Positions 8,761 through 17,541 of a DNA stretch of 43,096 nucleotides are shown here, piece after piece (position 1 is the stretch's first letter; the number at the start of each line of letters is the position of its first letter). Made by a program: the position numbers and the translations under genes. Origin of the DNA: Actinomycetes bacterium (lineage in GTDB: Bacteria > Actinomycetota > Actinomycetes > Propionibacteriales > Propionibacteriaceae); NCBI GenBank assembly GCA_023419175.1, contig JAEZYG010000001.1, positions 1-43,096 of the forward strand. Reading direction: 5' to 3'. Under the pieces are notes generated by a model. The model ran no database searches and was not told the DNA's origin. It saw only the letters and a list, made by a program, of their open reading frames with translations.

Positions 8761-10608
8761 CTATTCAACGGTGACAGATTTTGCCAGATTGCGTGGTTGA
8801 TCCACATCGTGTCCGAGACTATCGGCGATCTCGCAGGCGATCATCTGCAAAGGAACAATCGCGACGAGAGGCTGTAAGAGGGTGGAGACTTTCGGTAAAG
8901 CGATGACCGTATCGGCATAGGCGTGGGCACTCATGTCGTCTTCTTCGATCAAGACGATTGTTGCAGCACCTCGTGCCCGAACCTCTTCGATATTGGAAAC
9001 GACTTTGTCGTGAAGTTGATCTCGTCCACGGGGAGGAACGATGGTGAAAACTGGCATATCGGGTTCGATGATGGCGATAGGGCCGTGTTTGAGCTCGCCA
9101 GCGGCGAATCCTTCCGCATGTTGATAGGCGATCTCTTTAAGTTTGAGAGCGCCTTCTAGGGCGATGGGATAGCCGACATGGCGGCCTAAGAAGATGAAAT
9201 CCTTGCGAGAGGCTAGACGACGAGCCAAAGAGTAGATTTCATCGCTACGATCAAGAATCGACTGGATGGCTGCGGGAATAGTTTCCAATTCATCAGTGAT
9301 TAGACGGATCTCGTCTGCAAATTTCATCCCCCGTACCTGAGCCAGATAAAGGCCGAGCAGATAGCAGGCGACAAGCTGAGTCATGAACCCCTTCGTGGAC
9401 GCCACTCCGATTTCAGGACCGGCATGGGTGTAGATCACAGCATCGGATTCACGCGCGATAGAAGCTCCATTGGTATTGCAGATCGCGATGATCTTGGCTC
9501 CCTGTTCGCGGGCATGTCGAATTGCCATCAAGGTATCGGCGGTTTCACCCGATTGGCTGATCGTCACACACAGAGTATGTGGATCGATGATGGGGTCGCG
9601 ATAGCGAAATTCGCTGGACAATTCCACCTCGCACGGTATGCGAGTCCAATGCTCAATCGCATATTTGGCGACCATACCCGCGTAATAGGCAGATCCGCAG
9701 GCGGCGATAACGATTTTATTGATACGCCGTAGATCTTCTGGACAGATAGATCGCATCTCATCTAGAGTCAGCTCACCGCGAGAATCGAAGCGTCCTAGGA
9801 GTGTATCGGCGACCGCTGTAGGCTGTTCGAAGATTTCTTTGCGCATGAACCAGTCGAAACCTCCCTTTTCCGCTGCAGAGGCATCCCAATCGATGTGATA
9901 CGGACGGGCAGTTGATTCCTTCCCATCAAAATCCACCACGCGATAGGCGTCGGCGGTCAAGTCCACAGCTTGATTTTGTCCCAACTCGACAGCTTCGCGG
10001 GTGTGTGTGATGAAAGCGGATACATCGGATGCTAAGAAATTTTCCTTCTCGCCGATGCCGAGCACCAGGGGAGAGTTGCGTCGTGCAGCAACAATCCGCC
10101 CAGGGAAACGTATATCGGTGGCGACAAGGGTGAAAGCTCCTTCAAGCCGCTGAGCGACATGACAGATCGCCTCTAATAAATCCGCTCCTTCTGCAAGTGT
10201 TAGGGAGAGCAGATGGGCGGCAACTTCAGAGTCGGTAGAGGAGATCGGTTCGATACCGTGAGCTTTTAATTCTTCGCGTAGTTGAGCGTGATTTTCGATG
10301 ATTCCATTGTGGACGATGGCGGTTTTCCCATCGGCGGAAAGGTGGGGGTGGGCGTTACGGTCGTCAGGGGAACCATGGGTAGCCCAGCGAGTGTGACCGA
10401 TACCTTGGTGGGCTATATCCAGAGGTTTTTCACTGAGAGCTTGAGTGAGATGCGCCAATTTGCCAGCGCGTTTACATACAAGCTGTTTACCGTGGGAGAC
10501 TACGGCGATTCCTGCCGAATCGTAACCGCGATATTCCATGCGACGTAGTCCGTCGACGATGATATCGGTCGCATTGCGTTCACCGACGTATCCGATAATT
10601 CCACACAT
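8761..10608 (-). CDS. glmS: Glutamine--fructose-6-phosphate aminotransferase (isomerizing)
   Basis: 615 aa, full length. Makes glucosamine-6-phosphate from fructose-6-phosphate and glutamine, the first step towards UDP-GlcNAc for peptidoglycan. The N-terminal glutaminase domain starts MCGIIGYVGE with Cys2 as nucleophile, followed by the RRMEYRGYDSAG motif. Two SIS sugar-isomerase domains follow (CGSAYYAG, SQSGETADT, STKGFMTQ), and the end DQPRNLAKSVTVE is the conserved GlmS C-terminus. The ATG has no good ribosome binding site; TAGAGT lies 7 nt upstream, so a very short leader or none is likely. No glmS ribozyme is evident. Confidence 0.97.
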   Translation of the reverse strand: MCGIIGYVGERNATDIIVDGLRRMEYRGYDSAGIAVVSHGKQLVCKRAGKLAHLTQALSEKPLDIAHQGIGHTRWATHGSPDDRNAHPHLSADGKTAIVHNGIIENHAQLREELKAHGIEPISSTDSEVAAHLLSLTLAEGADLLEAICHVAQRLEGAFTLVATDIRFPGRIVAARRNSPLVLGIGEKENFLASDVSAFITHTREAVELGQNQAVDLTADAYRVVDFDGKESTARPYHIDWDASAAEKGGFDWFMRKEIFEQPTAVADTLLGRFDSRGELTLDEMRSICPEDLRRINKIVIAACGSAYYAGMVAKYAIEHWTRIPCEVELSSEFRYRDPIIDPHTLCVTISQSGETADTLMAIRHAREQGAKIIAICNTNGASIARESDAVIYTHAGPEIGVASTKGFMTQLVACYLLGLYLAQVRGMKFADEIRLITDELETIPAAIQSILDRSDEIYSLARRLASRKDFIFLGRHVGYPIALEGALKLKEIAYQHAEGFAAGELKHGPIAIIEPDMPVFTIVPPRGRDQLHDKVVSNIEEVRARGAATIVLIEEDDMSAHAYADTVIALPKVSTLLQPLVAIVPLQMIACEIADSLGHDVDQPRNLAKSVTVE

Positions 10609-10615
10609 GAATATA

Positions 10616-10621
10616 ACTCTA
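10616..10621 (-). promoter_or_regulatory. Candidate -10 of glmS
   Basis: Minus-strand TAGAGT ends 7 nt before the ATG at 10608, fitting a leaderless or nearly leaderless transcript. The -35 is unclear. Confidence 0.35.
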
Positions 10622-10711
10622 TCGAGATCAAGAAGAGGAAAGAGGTAGGGACATAAAAGGTCTGATGAATGATCTTTTGGAAAAGGATATTAAACGGACG
10701 AAAAATGAGTT

Positions 10712-10758
10712 TTTAATCAATAAAAATGTGGTGGTATGCAATTGCATACCACCACATT
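10712..10758 (-). terminator. Intrinsic terminator of the alanine symporter
   Basis: A perfect 34-bp palindrome (10725-10758, 17-bp arms) centred on GCAATTGC. On the minus strand it is followed by TTTTTATTGATTAAAAA. It starts 16 bp past the symporter stop. Confidence 0.85.
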
Positions 10759-10773
10759 GACAGATATGACCGA

Positions 10774-12234
10774 TCAGGCTTGAGGGACTACCCCATAATC
10801 TTCAACCCAGACAGATTCGGGAAGATCTTTCGGAAGATCGGGATTGGAGATGCCGCGGAAATGCAGGATATGGGTTTCTCCTGCGCGGATCTTCATCCAC
10901 TGACGCTCATAATCTTTCAAAGCGGCGACAGCCCAACCACCCATGAGGAAGAGGGCGACCAAGTTGATGAGCGCCATCGCGGCTTGGGAGAGATCGGCAA
11001 GGTTGACAGCGGTGCTCAAGTCTAGGACAGCTCCCAAAGCGACAGCGACTACAGCGAGAGCGCGCAGCCACATATTGTTCTTGCCTACGCCTCGGATGAA
11101 GTCCAAATTGACCTCGGCATAGCTGTAATTACCCAAGATGGACGAATAGGCAAAGACGAAGATGATGATCGCCACCGGGATCTTCGTCCAGTCGCCAAGT
11201 TGAGCGGCGATGGATTGCTGAGTGAGGATTTCGGCGACTTTGGAGGTGGTCACTCCAGGTTCGTAGATACCGGAGATGATGCAGATGAAAGCTGTAGAAG
11301 AGCAGACCAAAATGGTATCGACGAAGACGCCCATCGATTGAATAAGTCCTTGTTGAACCGGATGAGCTACCGTTGCGGTGGCGGCAGCGTTGGGGGCTGA
11401 ACCCATACCTGCCTCATTGGAATAAAGACCCCGCTTGGCGCCGTTGAGAACCGCTGCACTCAAACCTCCCACCAATCCGCCTCCAGCGGCAAGAGGTGTG
11501 AAAGCGGTGGTGACAATGAGGGAAAATACATGGGGAATCTCGCGGAAGTTAATCGCGATGATCACGATAGCTAAAGCGATATAGACAATCGCCATGATCG
11601 GAGCGATGACACCAGCAGCCTTTGCAATGCGCTTGATACCGCCGAAGATGATCGGGGTGCAGATTGCGATCAATCCCACGGCGGTTACCCAGGTGGGCAG
11701 GTTGAATGTTGACTGTAGGACTCCCGAAATGGTCTTTGCCTGGACAAGGTTATAGGAAAAGCCGAAAGTGAAAATCAAACAGCAGGCGAAGACGATACCC
11801 CAGGTTCGCTGGCCGAGACCGCGCTCAATATAGTAGGCAGGTCCACCGCGGAAGGTTCCGTCCGTGGAACGAATCTTGAACATCTGAGCCAAGGTCGCTT
11901 CGATAAAAGCGGTCGCCATGCCCAGCAGAGCGATCAGCCACATCCAAAAAACAGCCCCTGGTCCGCCAAGGATCAATGCCAGGGCGACACCCATGATATT
12001 GCCGGTTCCCACACGGGAAGCGATACCGATCGCGAATGCCTGGAAGGAAGAAATCCCCTCTCCTTCGACGGTTCGCGATTTCATGATCGTGGCCCACATA
12101 TGGCCGAACATTCTGAACTGGACGGCACGCGTGCGAATTGTGAAAAATATGCCAGCGGAGACCAGAAGCAAAATAAGAATGTAGGTGTAGACAAAACTCG
12201 AAATGTGACCAATAATCTCGTTGAATGCGTCCAT
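10774..12234 (-). CDS. Alanine/glycine:cation symporter (AGCS family)
   Basis: 486 aa integral membrane protein. Sodium-coupled uptake of alanine or glycine is the family activity. Visible family features are SRVGTGNIMGVALAL near residue 72, GGPAYYIERGLG, and the C-terminal ALKDYERQ. About 11 hydrophobic helices are present. An in-frame GTG at 12240 lies inside the ribosome binding site AGGAGGTG, so ATG 12234 is the proper start. A perfect TATAAT stands about 50 bp upstream. Single-gene unit with its own terminator. Confidence 0.93.
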   Translation of the reverse strand: MDAFNEIIGHISSFVYTYILILLLVSAGIFFTIRTRAVQFRMFGHMWATIMKSRTVEGEGISSFQAFAIGIASRVGTGNIMGVALALILGGPGAVFWMWLIALLGMATAFIEATLAQMFKIRSTDGTFRGGPAYYIERGLGQRTWGIVFACCLIFTFGFSYNLVQAKTISGVLQSTFNLPTWVTAVGLIAICTPIIFGGIKRIAKAAGVIAPIMAIVYIALAIVIIAINFREIPHVFSLIVTTAFTPLAAGGGLVGGLSAAVLNGAKRGLYSNEAGMGSAPNAAATATVAHPVQQGLIQSMGVFVDTILVCSSTAFICIISGIYEPGVTTSKVAEILTQQSIAAQLGDWTKIPVAIIIFVFAYSSILGNYSYAEVNLDFIRGVGKNNMWLRALAVVAVALGAVLDLSTAVNLADLSQAAMALINLVALFLMGGWAVAALKDYERQWMKIRAGETHILHFRGISNPDLPKDLPESVWVEDYGVVPQA

Positions 12235-12280
12235 GAGCACCTCCTCTTTCGTGATGATTCTGCGGATAAAACCACTGTTG

Positions 12281-12286
12281 ATTATA
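12281..12286 (-). promoter_or_regulatory. -10 element of the alanine symporter
   Basis: Minus-strand TATAAT, a perfect consensus -10, about 47 bp before ATG 12234. No good -35 at 16-18 bp. Confidence 0.45.
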
Positions 12287-12377
12287 AATGGGCAGAGCAG
12301 ATCTAAGGGATGAAATCTGATCTATCTCATGATCTGGAGAGCGATATTAAGAATAGAAAAATATGCTTAGCGCTTTT

Positions 12378-13280
12378 CTATGCCGCCATAGTCATAGTCG
12401 ATGTTTTAGATAGAAGACGGTGGGAGCGTCGCGCTGCGATGATACGCCACATACGGGTGATTCCAATCGTTGCAAGCAGACATAGACCGTAGAAGATCGC
12501 CATTCCTGAGCTGGTAGATGCGTCAAAATAATAGGCGACCCAGAATCCTGCATAGCCTCCTAGAACAGCGATCAGCCCTGATAAAGCGATCATCGTCAGC
12601 AGATTATTGGTGAGTAGACGGGCAGTTGCAGCCGGAATGACGATGAGAGAGATCACCAAAATCGCCCCTACTGCGCTGAAAGCGGCAGTGACAGTCAACG
12701 AGATATCGAACATGAATAAAGCGTTGATGAGGTGGGTTTTAATCCCTAAAGTACGTGCGAATTCCTGATCGAATGTGGTGATTTTCAAATTATTAAAGAG
12801 CAAGGCCATGATGACCAGATTGATCGCAGCTAAAGCGAGCATGAGGTAGAAATATGCCGGTCCGATATCGATCCCAGCAATATTGATGCTGTGGAAGGCG
12901 ACGAGATTGACATCGCCGACAAGGACAGAGCGTTCGTCGAGATGGATATCGGAAAGCTTGAGCGTGATGAGTAAAACTCCCAGGCTGAATAGGGCGGGAA
13001 AGATGAGCCCTTGAGGAGCGTCTCCGCTGATGAGCCTGGTCTGGATGAGATATTCATTGCCCAAGACGACCACAAGTCCGGCCAGAGCGGCCCCGAAAAT
13101 TAGGATTGGAGAATCCAGGTTACGCGTTATGAGATAGCCGATGACGATACCGGGTAAAGCGGAATGTCCGATGGCGTCCACAAGCATTGAATTGCGCCGT
13201 AAGACGACGAAAGAGCCTGGAATGGAACAGGCGAGAGCCGTTGCGATCGCAACGGCGATAATGCCGGCAATATAGCTCAT
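12378..13280 (-). CDS. Metal ABC transporter permease (TroD/MntB-like, second permease)
   Basis: 300 aa, ABC-3 family. About nine hydrophobic helices. Typical family stretches are GSFVVLRRNSMLVDAIGHSALPGIVIGYL near the N-terminus and SAVGAILVISLIVIPAATARLLTN in the C-terminal half. It forms the membrane channel with the adjacent paralogous permease, as TroC with TroD. Its ATG overlaps the stop of the upstream permease by 4 bp. No clear terminator follows: only a weak A/T hairpin near 12353-12383. Confidence 0.9.
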   Translation of the reverse strand: MSYIAGIIAVAIATALACSIPGSFVVLRRNSMLVDAIGHSALPGIVIGYLITRNLDSPILIFGAALAGLVVVLGNEYLIQTRLISGDAPQGLIFPALFSLGVLLITLKLSDIHLDERSVLVGDVNLVAFHSINIAGIDIGPAYFYLMLALAAINLVIMALLFNNLKITTFDQEFARTLGIKTHLINALFMFDISLTVTAAFSAVGAILVISLIVIPAATARLLTNNLLTMIALSGLIAVLGGYAGFWVAYYFDASTSSGMAIFYGLCLLATIGITRMWRIIAARRSHRLLSKTSTMTMAA

Positions 13281-14239
13281 CGTCTGCTCTCCTCATGTAG
13301 TAGCTGAATGCGATAATTGTCGGAATTGATCGCTTCCAAGAAAGCTTTGCGCGCCTGGCGTCTGCGCAGATAACGCACGATAATGCTGCGCTGAGGAGCG
13401 AAGAGTAAGGAAGCGACGAAGATAGCGAAAAGGACAAGAGCTGTCAGAGGTCCTGTAGGAATCTTCCCTAGAGAAATTGAAATATAGGCGCCAAGAGCAC
13501 TGCCAAGAGCTCCGAAAAATCCCGAGAGAAGGGTCATCGTCCACACGCGTTTCGTCCATTGACGGGCGGCGGCAGGGGGAGTGACGACGAAGGCGACCAT
13601 GAGGACAAGTCCAACCGATTTCACCCCGATGACGGTAGCGATCGCGATCGTAGCGAACATGAGGATATCGATCAGTGTTGAGTTGACGCCGATCGTCGCG
13701 CTGTAGACGGGGTCAAAACTGCGTACCACATATTGCTTCCAGAACAGGAGCATGACGATCAAAGCGACAGCTCCTACCGATGTGCTGATCGCCAAATCGG
13801 CGTAGGTAATCACGGAGGCATTTCCGAAAAGATAATCTTGGATGCCGCCTTTCCCCTTGTAATTTCCTTTGAGAATGAGGCGCATCAAGATCATTCCTGC
13901 CCCGAAGAACATGGTTAAGACACATGCCATAGCCGCATCTACTTTGATTTTGGAAACGCGGGTGATGGTATTGGTCATCATGACTGCGCAGGTGCCGATC
14001 AGAACCGCTCCGATGACGAGGGCGAGCATATTGCGTCCGTCCGCTTGGAGAATCCCGATCATAAAGAGGAAAGCCAGATAGACACCTGGCAATGAAGAGT
14101 GAGAGATGACATCGCTGATGAGCGATTGTTTACGAAGATAGGAAAAGCAGCCGAGCATGCCAGCGACAAAGCCGACGATGGTGGTGCCTGCAAAGACCAT
14201 CCGATAGGTATGGTTGGTGAAAAAATCGATCAGGCTCAT
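13277..14239 (-). CDS. Metal ABC transporter permease (TroC-like, first permease)
   Basis: 320 aa, ABC-3 family with 8-9 helices and a longer basic C-terminal tail (RRRQARKAFLEA). Motifs include GFVAGMLGCFSYLRKQSLISDVISHSSLPG and VGLVLMVAFVVTPPAAARQWT. It overlaps its neighbours by 4 bp on both sides, so the operon is translationally coupled. Two different permeases, rather than one homodimer, is the layout of Tro/Mnt systems for manganese, iron or zinc. Confidence 0.9.
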   Translation of the reverse strand: MSLIDFFTNHTYRMVFAGTTIVGFVAGMLGCFSYLRKQSLISDVISHSSLPGVYLAFLFMIGILQADGRNMLALVIGAVLIGTCAVMMTNTITRVSKIKVDAAMACVLTMFFGAGMILMRLILKGNYKGKGGIQDYLFGNASVITYADLAISTSVGAVALIVMLLFWKQYVVRSFDPVYSATIGVNSTLIDILMFATIAIATVIGVKSVGLVLMVAFVVTPPAAARQWTKRVWTMTLLSGFFGALGSALGAYISISLGKIPTGPLTALVLFAIFVASLLFAPQRSIIVRYLRRRQARKAFLEAINSDNYRIQLLHEESRR

Positions 14240-14997
14240 GAGATCAACTCGAGGAAAGCGTCGTTGGCTGAATTGACTTCATAGGCGACCTTGACAGTCT
14301 CCTTGGTGAAGGCTTCTTCGACAGGACCGGAAGCGATCAGATGGCGGTTGATGAGGGTGACTTCGTCGCAGTATTCGGCGACGGTGGTCAAATCATGATG
14401 CACCAAGACGACGGTCTTACCTTGGCTGCGTAGGCGATGCAAAACGTCGAGGATTGACTGTTGAGTTTTGGCGTCGATTCCTTGGAAAGGCTCGTCCATA
14501 AAGTACAGATCGGGTTGCTGGACGAGGGTTCGAGCGAGAAAAACGCGTTGGCGTTGACCGCCGGAGAGCTCGCCAATCTGGCGAGAGGCGAGCTCTGCGA
14601 TATCGGCTTGTTCGAGAGCGGCATCGACGCGCATGCGTTCCGCTTTGCCTGGACGTCGCCACCAGCTCAGCGACCCATAGGTTCCCATCGTCACCACATC
14701 TCGGACAGTGGTGGGGAAATCCCAGTCGACTGATGAGGACTGAGGCATATATCCCACTTTCTGTCTCACCTTGGCAAGCGGAGAGCCGAAGAATTCGACT
14801 GTACCCGCGAGAGGCTTCACGAGAGACAACATCGCCTTAATCAGAGTGGATTTTCCTGCGCCATTGGGGCCGATGACCCCCATGACCACACCGGGCTGGA
14901 CGGCAAGATCAATATCGATCAGTACCGGATCGGTGTGATAGGCAACAGTCAGACGATGGGCTTGGCAAGCGAAATGCGACACGTTCGATCCGTTCAA
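14236..14997 (-). CDS. Metal ABC transporter ATP-binding protein (TroB/MntA-like)
   Basis: 253 aa. Walker A GPNGAGKSTL, Q-loop MPQSSSVDWDFP, signature LSGGQRQRVFLAR, Walker B LYFMDEPFQGID and switch His in VLVHHDL. The QSSSVDWDFP region is typical of Mn/Zn importers. The likely start is a TTG at 14997, placed directly after, and in the same frame as, the TAA of the binding-protein gene; GGGAAG lies just upstream. A GTG five codons later is an alternative start. Confidence 0.92.
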   Translation of the reverse strand: MNGSNVSHFACQAHRLTVAYHTDPVLIDIDLAVQPGVVMGVIGPNGAGKSTLIKAMLSLVKPLAGTVEFFGSPLAKVRQKVGYMPQSSSVDWDFPTTVRDVVTMGTYGSLSWWRRPGKAERMRVDAALEQADIAELASRQIGELSGGQRQRVFLARTLVQQPDLYFMDEPFQGIDAKTQQSILDVLHRLRSQGKTVVLVHHDLTTVAEYCDEVTLINRHLIASGPVEEAFTKETVKVAYEVNSANDAFLELIS

Positions 14998-15957
14998 TTA
15001 CTTCCCGAGAGCTTCAGCGAGGGCTTCAGCGTTGTACTTCAAAACACCCAGGTAGGTATCGGTGGGTGCTTCTTCACCGAGGGAGTCGGCATAGAGTTCC
15101 TTGTCGGAAACTTTGACATCCCATCCCTTTGCCTTCACAGCTTCCTTCAAAGAGGTGATGGCCTGCGGGTTTGCCAGGTTGTCTACGAAGATGGTGGGAA
15201 CCTTCTTCTCGGCAATCAAAGCGGCGAGCTCGTCGATCTCAGCAGGGCTCATCTGAGCTTCTGAGGAGACGAAATCGGTGGCGTGTACTTCAAAGTTGAA
15301 GGCGCGTCCGAAATAGTTGAAAGCGTCATGTCCGCTGACGAGAATGCGCTGTTCGGCGGGGATCCCGGACAGAATCTTGGTGGCTTCTTCCATCGTCGAT
15401 TCGATCTTGCTGTTATAGGCTTCCGCGTTGGCGGTATAGGTGCTGGCATTGGCGGAGTCCACTTCAGCGAGCTTCTTACCAACCTCGGTGACGACCTTTT
15501 CCCACAGCTGAGGATCGTTCCAGATATGCGGATCGTGCAGTTTATTGCCCTTGTCATCGGTTTCAGGCCAATCGAGCAATTCGGATTCCGGGAGGAGCGG
15601 GCCCACCTCAATGGACTTGGCAGGGTCCAAAGCTGAGAGCATGTCGATCATATGGGCTTCCATATGGAGACCCTCCCAGACGACCAGATCGGCATTCTTG
15701 ATGTTCTCGGTATCTTGGGTAGATGGCTCATAGGTATGGGGATCGCCGCCAGGGCCGACCATAGTGATGACGTCGGCTTCAGGAGCGATATTCTTCACAG
15801 CATCGGCAAGATAGCCGGTCGTGGCGAAGACGGAGAGTTTTCCAGAGTCGCTGGAAGCATCGTTGGCAGGGGTGGTCTTTCCTGAGCAGGCGCTGAAAGC
15901 AAGAGCGCTCGAGAGGGCAATAACGCCCGCTGCGCAGGAGCGAAGAATGCGGTTCAT
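14998..15957 (-). CDS. Metal-binding lipoprotein of the Tro/Znu family
   Basis: 319 aa cluster A-1 solute-binding protein. The signal peptide ends in a lipobox-like AFSAC (Cys24). Metal ligands by family alignment are His74 (GDPHTYEPS), His144 (DPHIWNDP), His210 (SGHDAFNYF) and Asp259 (FVDN). A His at the third position is the pattern of TroA/ZnuA, which bind zinc as well as manganese, whereas strictly Mn-type proteins usually carry Glu there. The upstream DtxR/MntR-like box instead points to manganese or iron, so I leave the metal open. AAAGGA lies 7 nt before the ATG. First gene of the four-gene operon. Confidence 0.9.
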   Translation of the reverse strand: MNRILRSCAAGVIALSSALAFSACSGKTTPANDASSDSGKLSVFATTGYLADAVKNIAPEADVITMVGPGGDPHTYEPSTQDTENIKNADLVVWEGLHMEAHMIDMLSALDPAKSIEVGPLLPESELLDWPETDDKGNKLHDPHIWNDPQLWEKVVTEVGKKLAEVDSANASTYTANAEAYNSKIESTMEEATKILSGIPAEQRILVSGHDAFNYFGRAFNFEVHATDFVSSEAQMSPAEIDELAALIAEKKVPTIFVDNLANPQAITSLKEAVKAKGWDVKVSDKELYADSLGEEAPTDTYLGVLKYNAEALAEALGK

Positions 15958-16005
15958 AGCAGATCCTTTACGGTCTTCCTCACAAAGAGGTTGTGTGCTT
16001 AAAGA

Positions 16006-16022
16006 TTAGCCTTAGCTAACCT
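16006..16022 (-). promoter_or_regulatory. DtxR/MntR-like operator before the metal transporter
   Basis: On the minus strand AGGTTAGCTAAGGCTAA matches 12 of 17 positions of the central DtxR box (AGGTTAGCCTAACCTAA). It lies 49 bp upstream of the binding-protein start and abuts a -10-like TAATCT. A second dyad, GGCTA-N5-TAGCC, sits at 16030-16044. Metal-dependent repression of the operon is inferred. Confidence 0.5.
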
Positions 16023-16111
16023 TGTAACTGGCTATATGCTAGCCTCGCCGTCTTCGGACTGCCTATTTTGTTACTGAATCGTTGTAAAAATGAGGAATAT
16101 ATTCTTCTAGA

Positions 16112-16657
16112 TCATGCTGGAGGATTGAGGATCGCCTCTTTGATATCCATGTGGAAATGATCGTGCATATAGGAATCGATCGCCTCTTTTGTTGCCACCA
16201 TATCGGCTTGCGCCTGATCCCAACTGCCGTCTGCTTTAAGCTGTTCAGAGATATTCTTCCCCTCGTGATCGACGACAGCTGCTAGAGAGTTATCGGTTAA
16301 ATTCAAGTTGTACACCAAATTTTGGTCTCCAGAACGTGTACAGACGAAGATCTGTCCGACGAAGCGGTAGGTGCATTCGCTGAACTGGGAGGAAGTGGGA
16401 GTATCGAAGGTGAATGTAGCGCTCTGTTTTGGTTGGGTGATGGTGACCTTCACTCCGCGGGCTCCAGCGACCACAGATTCGCTATCGTGTGCCACCATAT
16501 GTTCGCCTTCGGAGTGAAATCCTTCATGGGCGGGAACGACGGATTGCTCCGCATAGACCACCGATGGGGAAGGAGATGATGAAGAATCGCTGCCCTTACA
16601 TGAACATAGACCCACAGTAAGAAAAGCGGCCAGAGGAACAGCGAGCAGAGCTTTCAT
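16112..16657 (-). CDS. Putative lipoprotein, His-rich tail
   Basis: 181 aa, function not recognised. The signal peptide ends with a lipobox GLCSC (Cys20), then a Ser/Pro linker and a domain with two further Cys (FSECTY, IFVCTR) that may form a disulfide outside the membrane. The C-terminal part contains MHDHFHMD, a cluster of three His that could bind metal. AAAGGAG precedes the ATG. It lies between two metal-type importer operons but appears to be its own unit, separated by an inverted repeat. Possible surface metal-binding accessory, by position and His content only. Confidence 0.7.
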   Translation of the reverse strand: MKALLAVPLAAFLTVGLCSCKGSDSSSSPSPSVVYAEQSVVPAHEGFHSEGEHMVAHDSESVVAGARGVKVTITQPKQSATFTFDTPTSSQFSECTYRFVGQIFVCTRSGDQNLVYNLNLTDNSLAAVVDHEGKNISEQLKADGSWDQAQADMVATKEAIDSYMHDHFHMDIKEAILNPPA

Positions 16658-16706
16658 GACATCTCCTTTATCGTCACGGTCTATCTGACATGAGACTAGC
16701 AGCCTG

Positions 16707-16749
16707 TGCGAGATGGGTTTTTAGCCACGCGGAGGCTTCCCATCTCGCA
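16707..16749. repeat. Long hairpin after the FecCD-methyltransferase operon
   Basis: Arms 16707-16717 and 16739-16749 (TGCGAGATGGG and its complement) are perfect over 11 bp, with an inner AGCC/GGCT. It lies 10 bp after the methyltransferase stop and before the lipoprotein promoter region. There is no T-run, so it may protect the 3' end or terminate weakly. Confidence 0.5.
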
Positions 16750-16758
16750 GCGGGCAGA

Positions 16759-17541
16759 TCATGCTCTTTGGCCTGTCCAATCGTCAGGCAGACGTCCATA
16801 GACGATGCGGTCGTCGAAGAATTGGAAGAGTTGGCCCGTCTCGCTGAAACCAGCTGCTCTCATCGCCTCACGGTGAAATGCGGCGCTCACCTTGAGCGTA
16901 GGGCCATCGTTTGCCCAGCGGCGTTCTCTTTCAGCTGCTTCTTCTTCCCATCCGGGCATCGAACAGGCTTCATGCCACCATTGATCCCAGGTCATCGTGC
17001 CCTCTTCTAAGGAATGCACACGGAATTTCTCGCGCATCTGCTCATCCATCTGATGCAGATAAGGCTGGCTGATGTGATCGTGGTAAAGGTGATCGGCGTC
17101 CATGACGATTCCGCCAGGAGTGAGAATTTGGGCCACCTCGATATAGAAACGCGTCAAGATATGAGGGGGTAGCCAGTGCAAAGCGGTGGCCGAGATCGCC
17201 GCATCATATGGTCCTTCAGGGATGGCGTCGAGCCAAGCAGAGGTGTCGAGATCGGCGTCGATAAAGAGCAGACGGTCGCCATAGCGGTTCGTCTCGCGCC
17301 CCAAACGCAGCAGGATCGGATCCTTATCGATAGCGACCACAGTGGAATCGGGAAGACGCTCGAGGGTGGCGTGGGCTAAAGAGCCCGGTCCGCAAGCGAT
17401 GTCGAGAATTCTAAGCGGACGGGATAGCTCCTCGCGGCGATAGGCCAAGACGTCTGTGACGATTCGGGTGCGAAGATCACGCAATTCGATAAAAGCCGTC
17501 TGCTGTTCATGCCAGGCGGCAAGCAGCTGGTTGACATTCAT
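16759..17541 (-). CDS. Class I SAM-dependent methyltransferase in an ABC importer operon
   Basis: 260 aa. SAM-binding motif I is LDIACGPGSLAHATLERL (about residue 45), followed by the acidic VVAIDKD, the DADLD segment, and motif IV/post-I ISATALHWLPP, as in trans-aconitate-methyltransferase-like enzymes. The substrate cannot be told from sequence. Its ATG overlaps the stop of the ATPase gene (ATGA), so it is the last gene of the importer operon and probably acts on the imported compound or on a related metabolite. Confidence 0.85.
   Translation of the reverse strand: MNVNQLLAAWHEQQTAFIELRDLRTRIVTDVLAYRREELSRPLRILDIACGPGSLAHATLERLPDSTVVAIDKDPILLRLGRETNRYGDRLLFIDADLDTSAWLDAIPEGPYDAAISATALHWLPPHILTRFYIEVAQILTPGGIVMDADHLYHDHISQPYLHQMDEQMREKFRVHSLEEGTMTWDQWWHEACSMPGWEEEAAERERRWANDGPTLKVSAAFHREAMRAAGFSETGQLFQFFDDRIVYGRLPDDWTGQRA

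Noticed and set aside
10725..10758. The 34-bp perfect palindrome as an operator or recombination site
   Set aside because: It is directly after the symporter stop and followed by a T-run on the minus strand, so an intrinsic terminator explains it. The same applies to the palindrome at 36633-36658.
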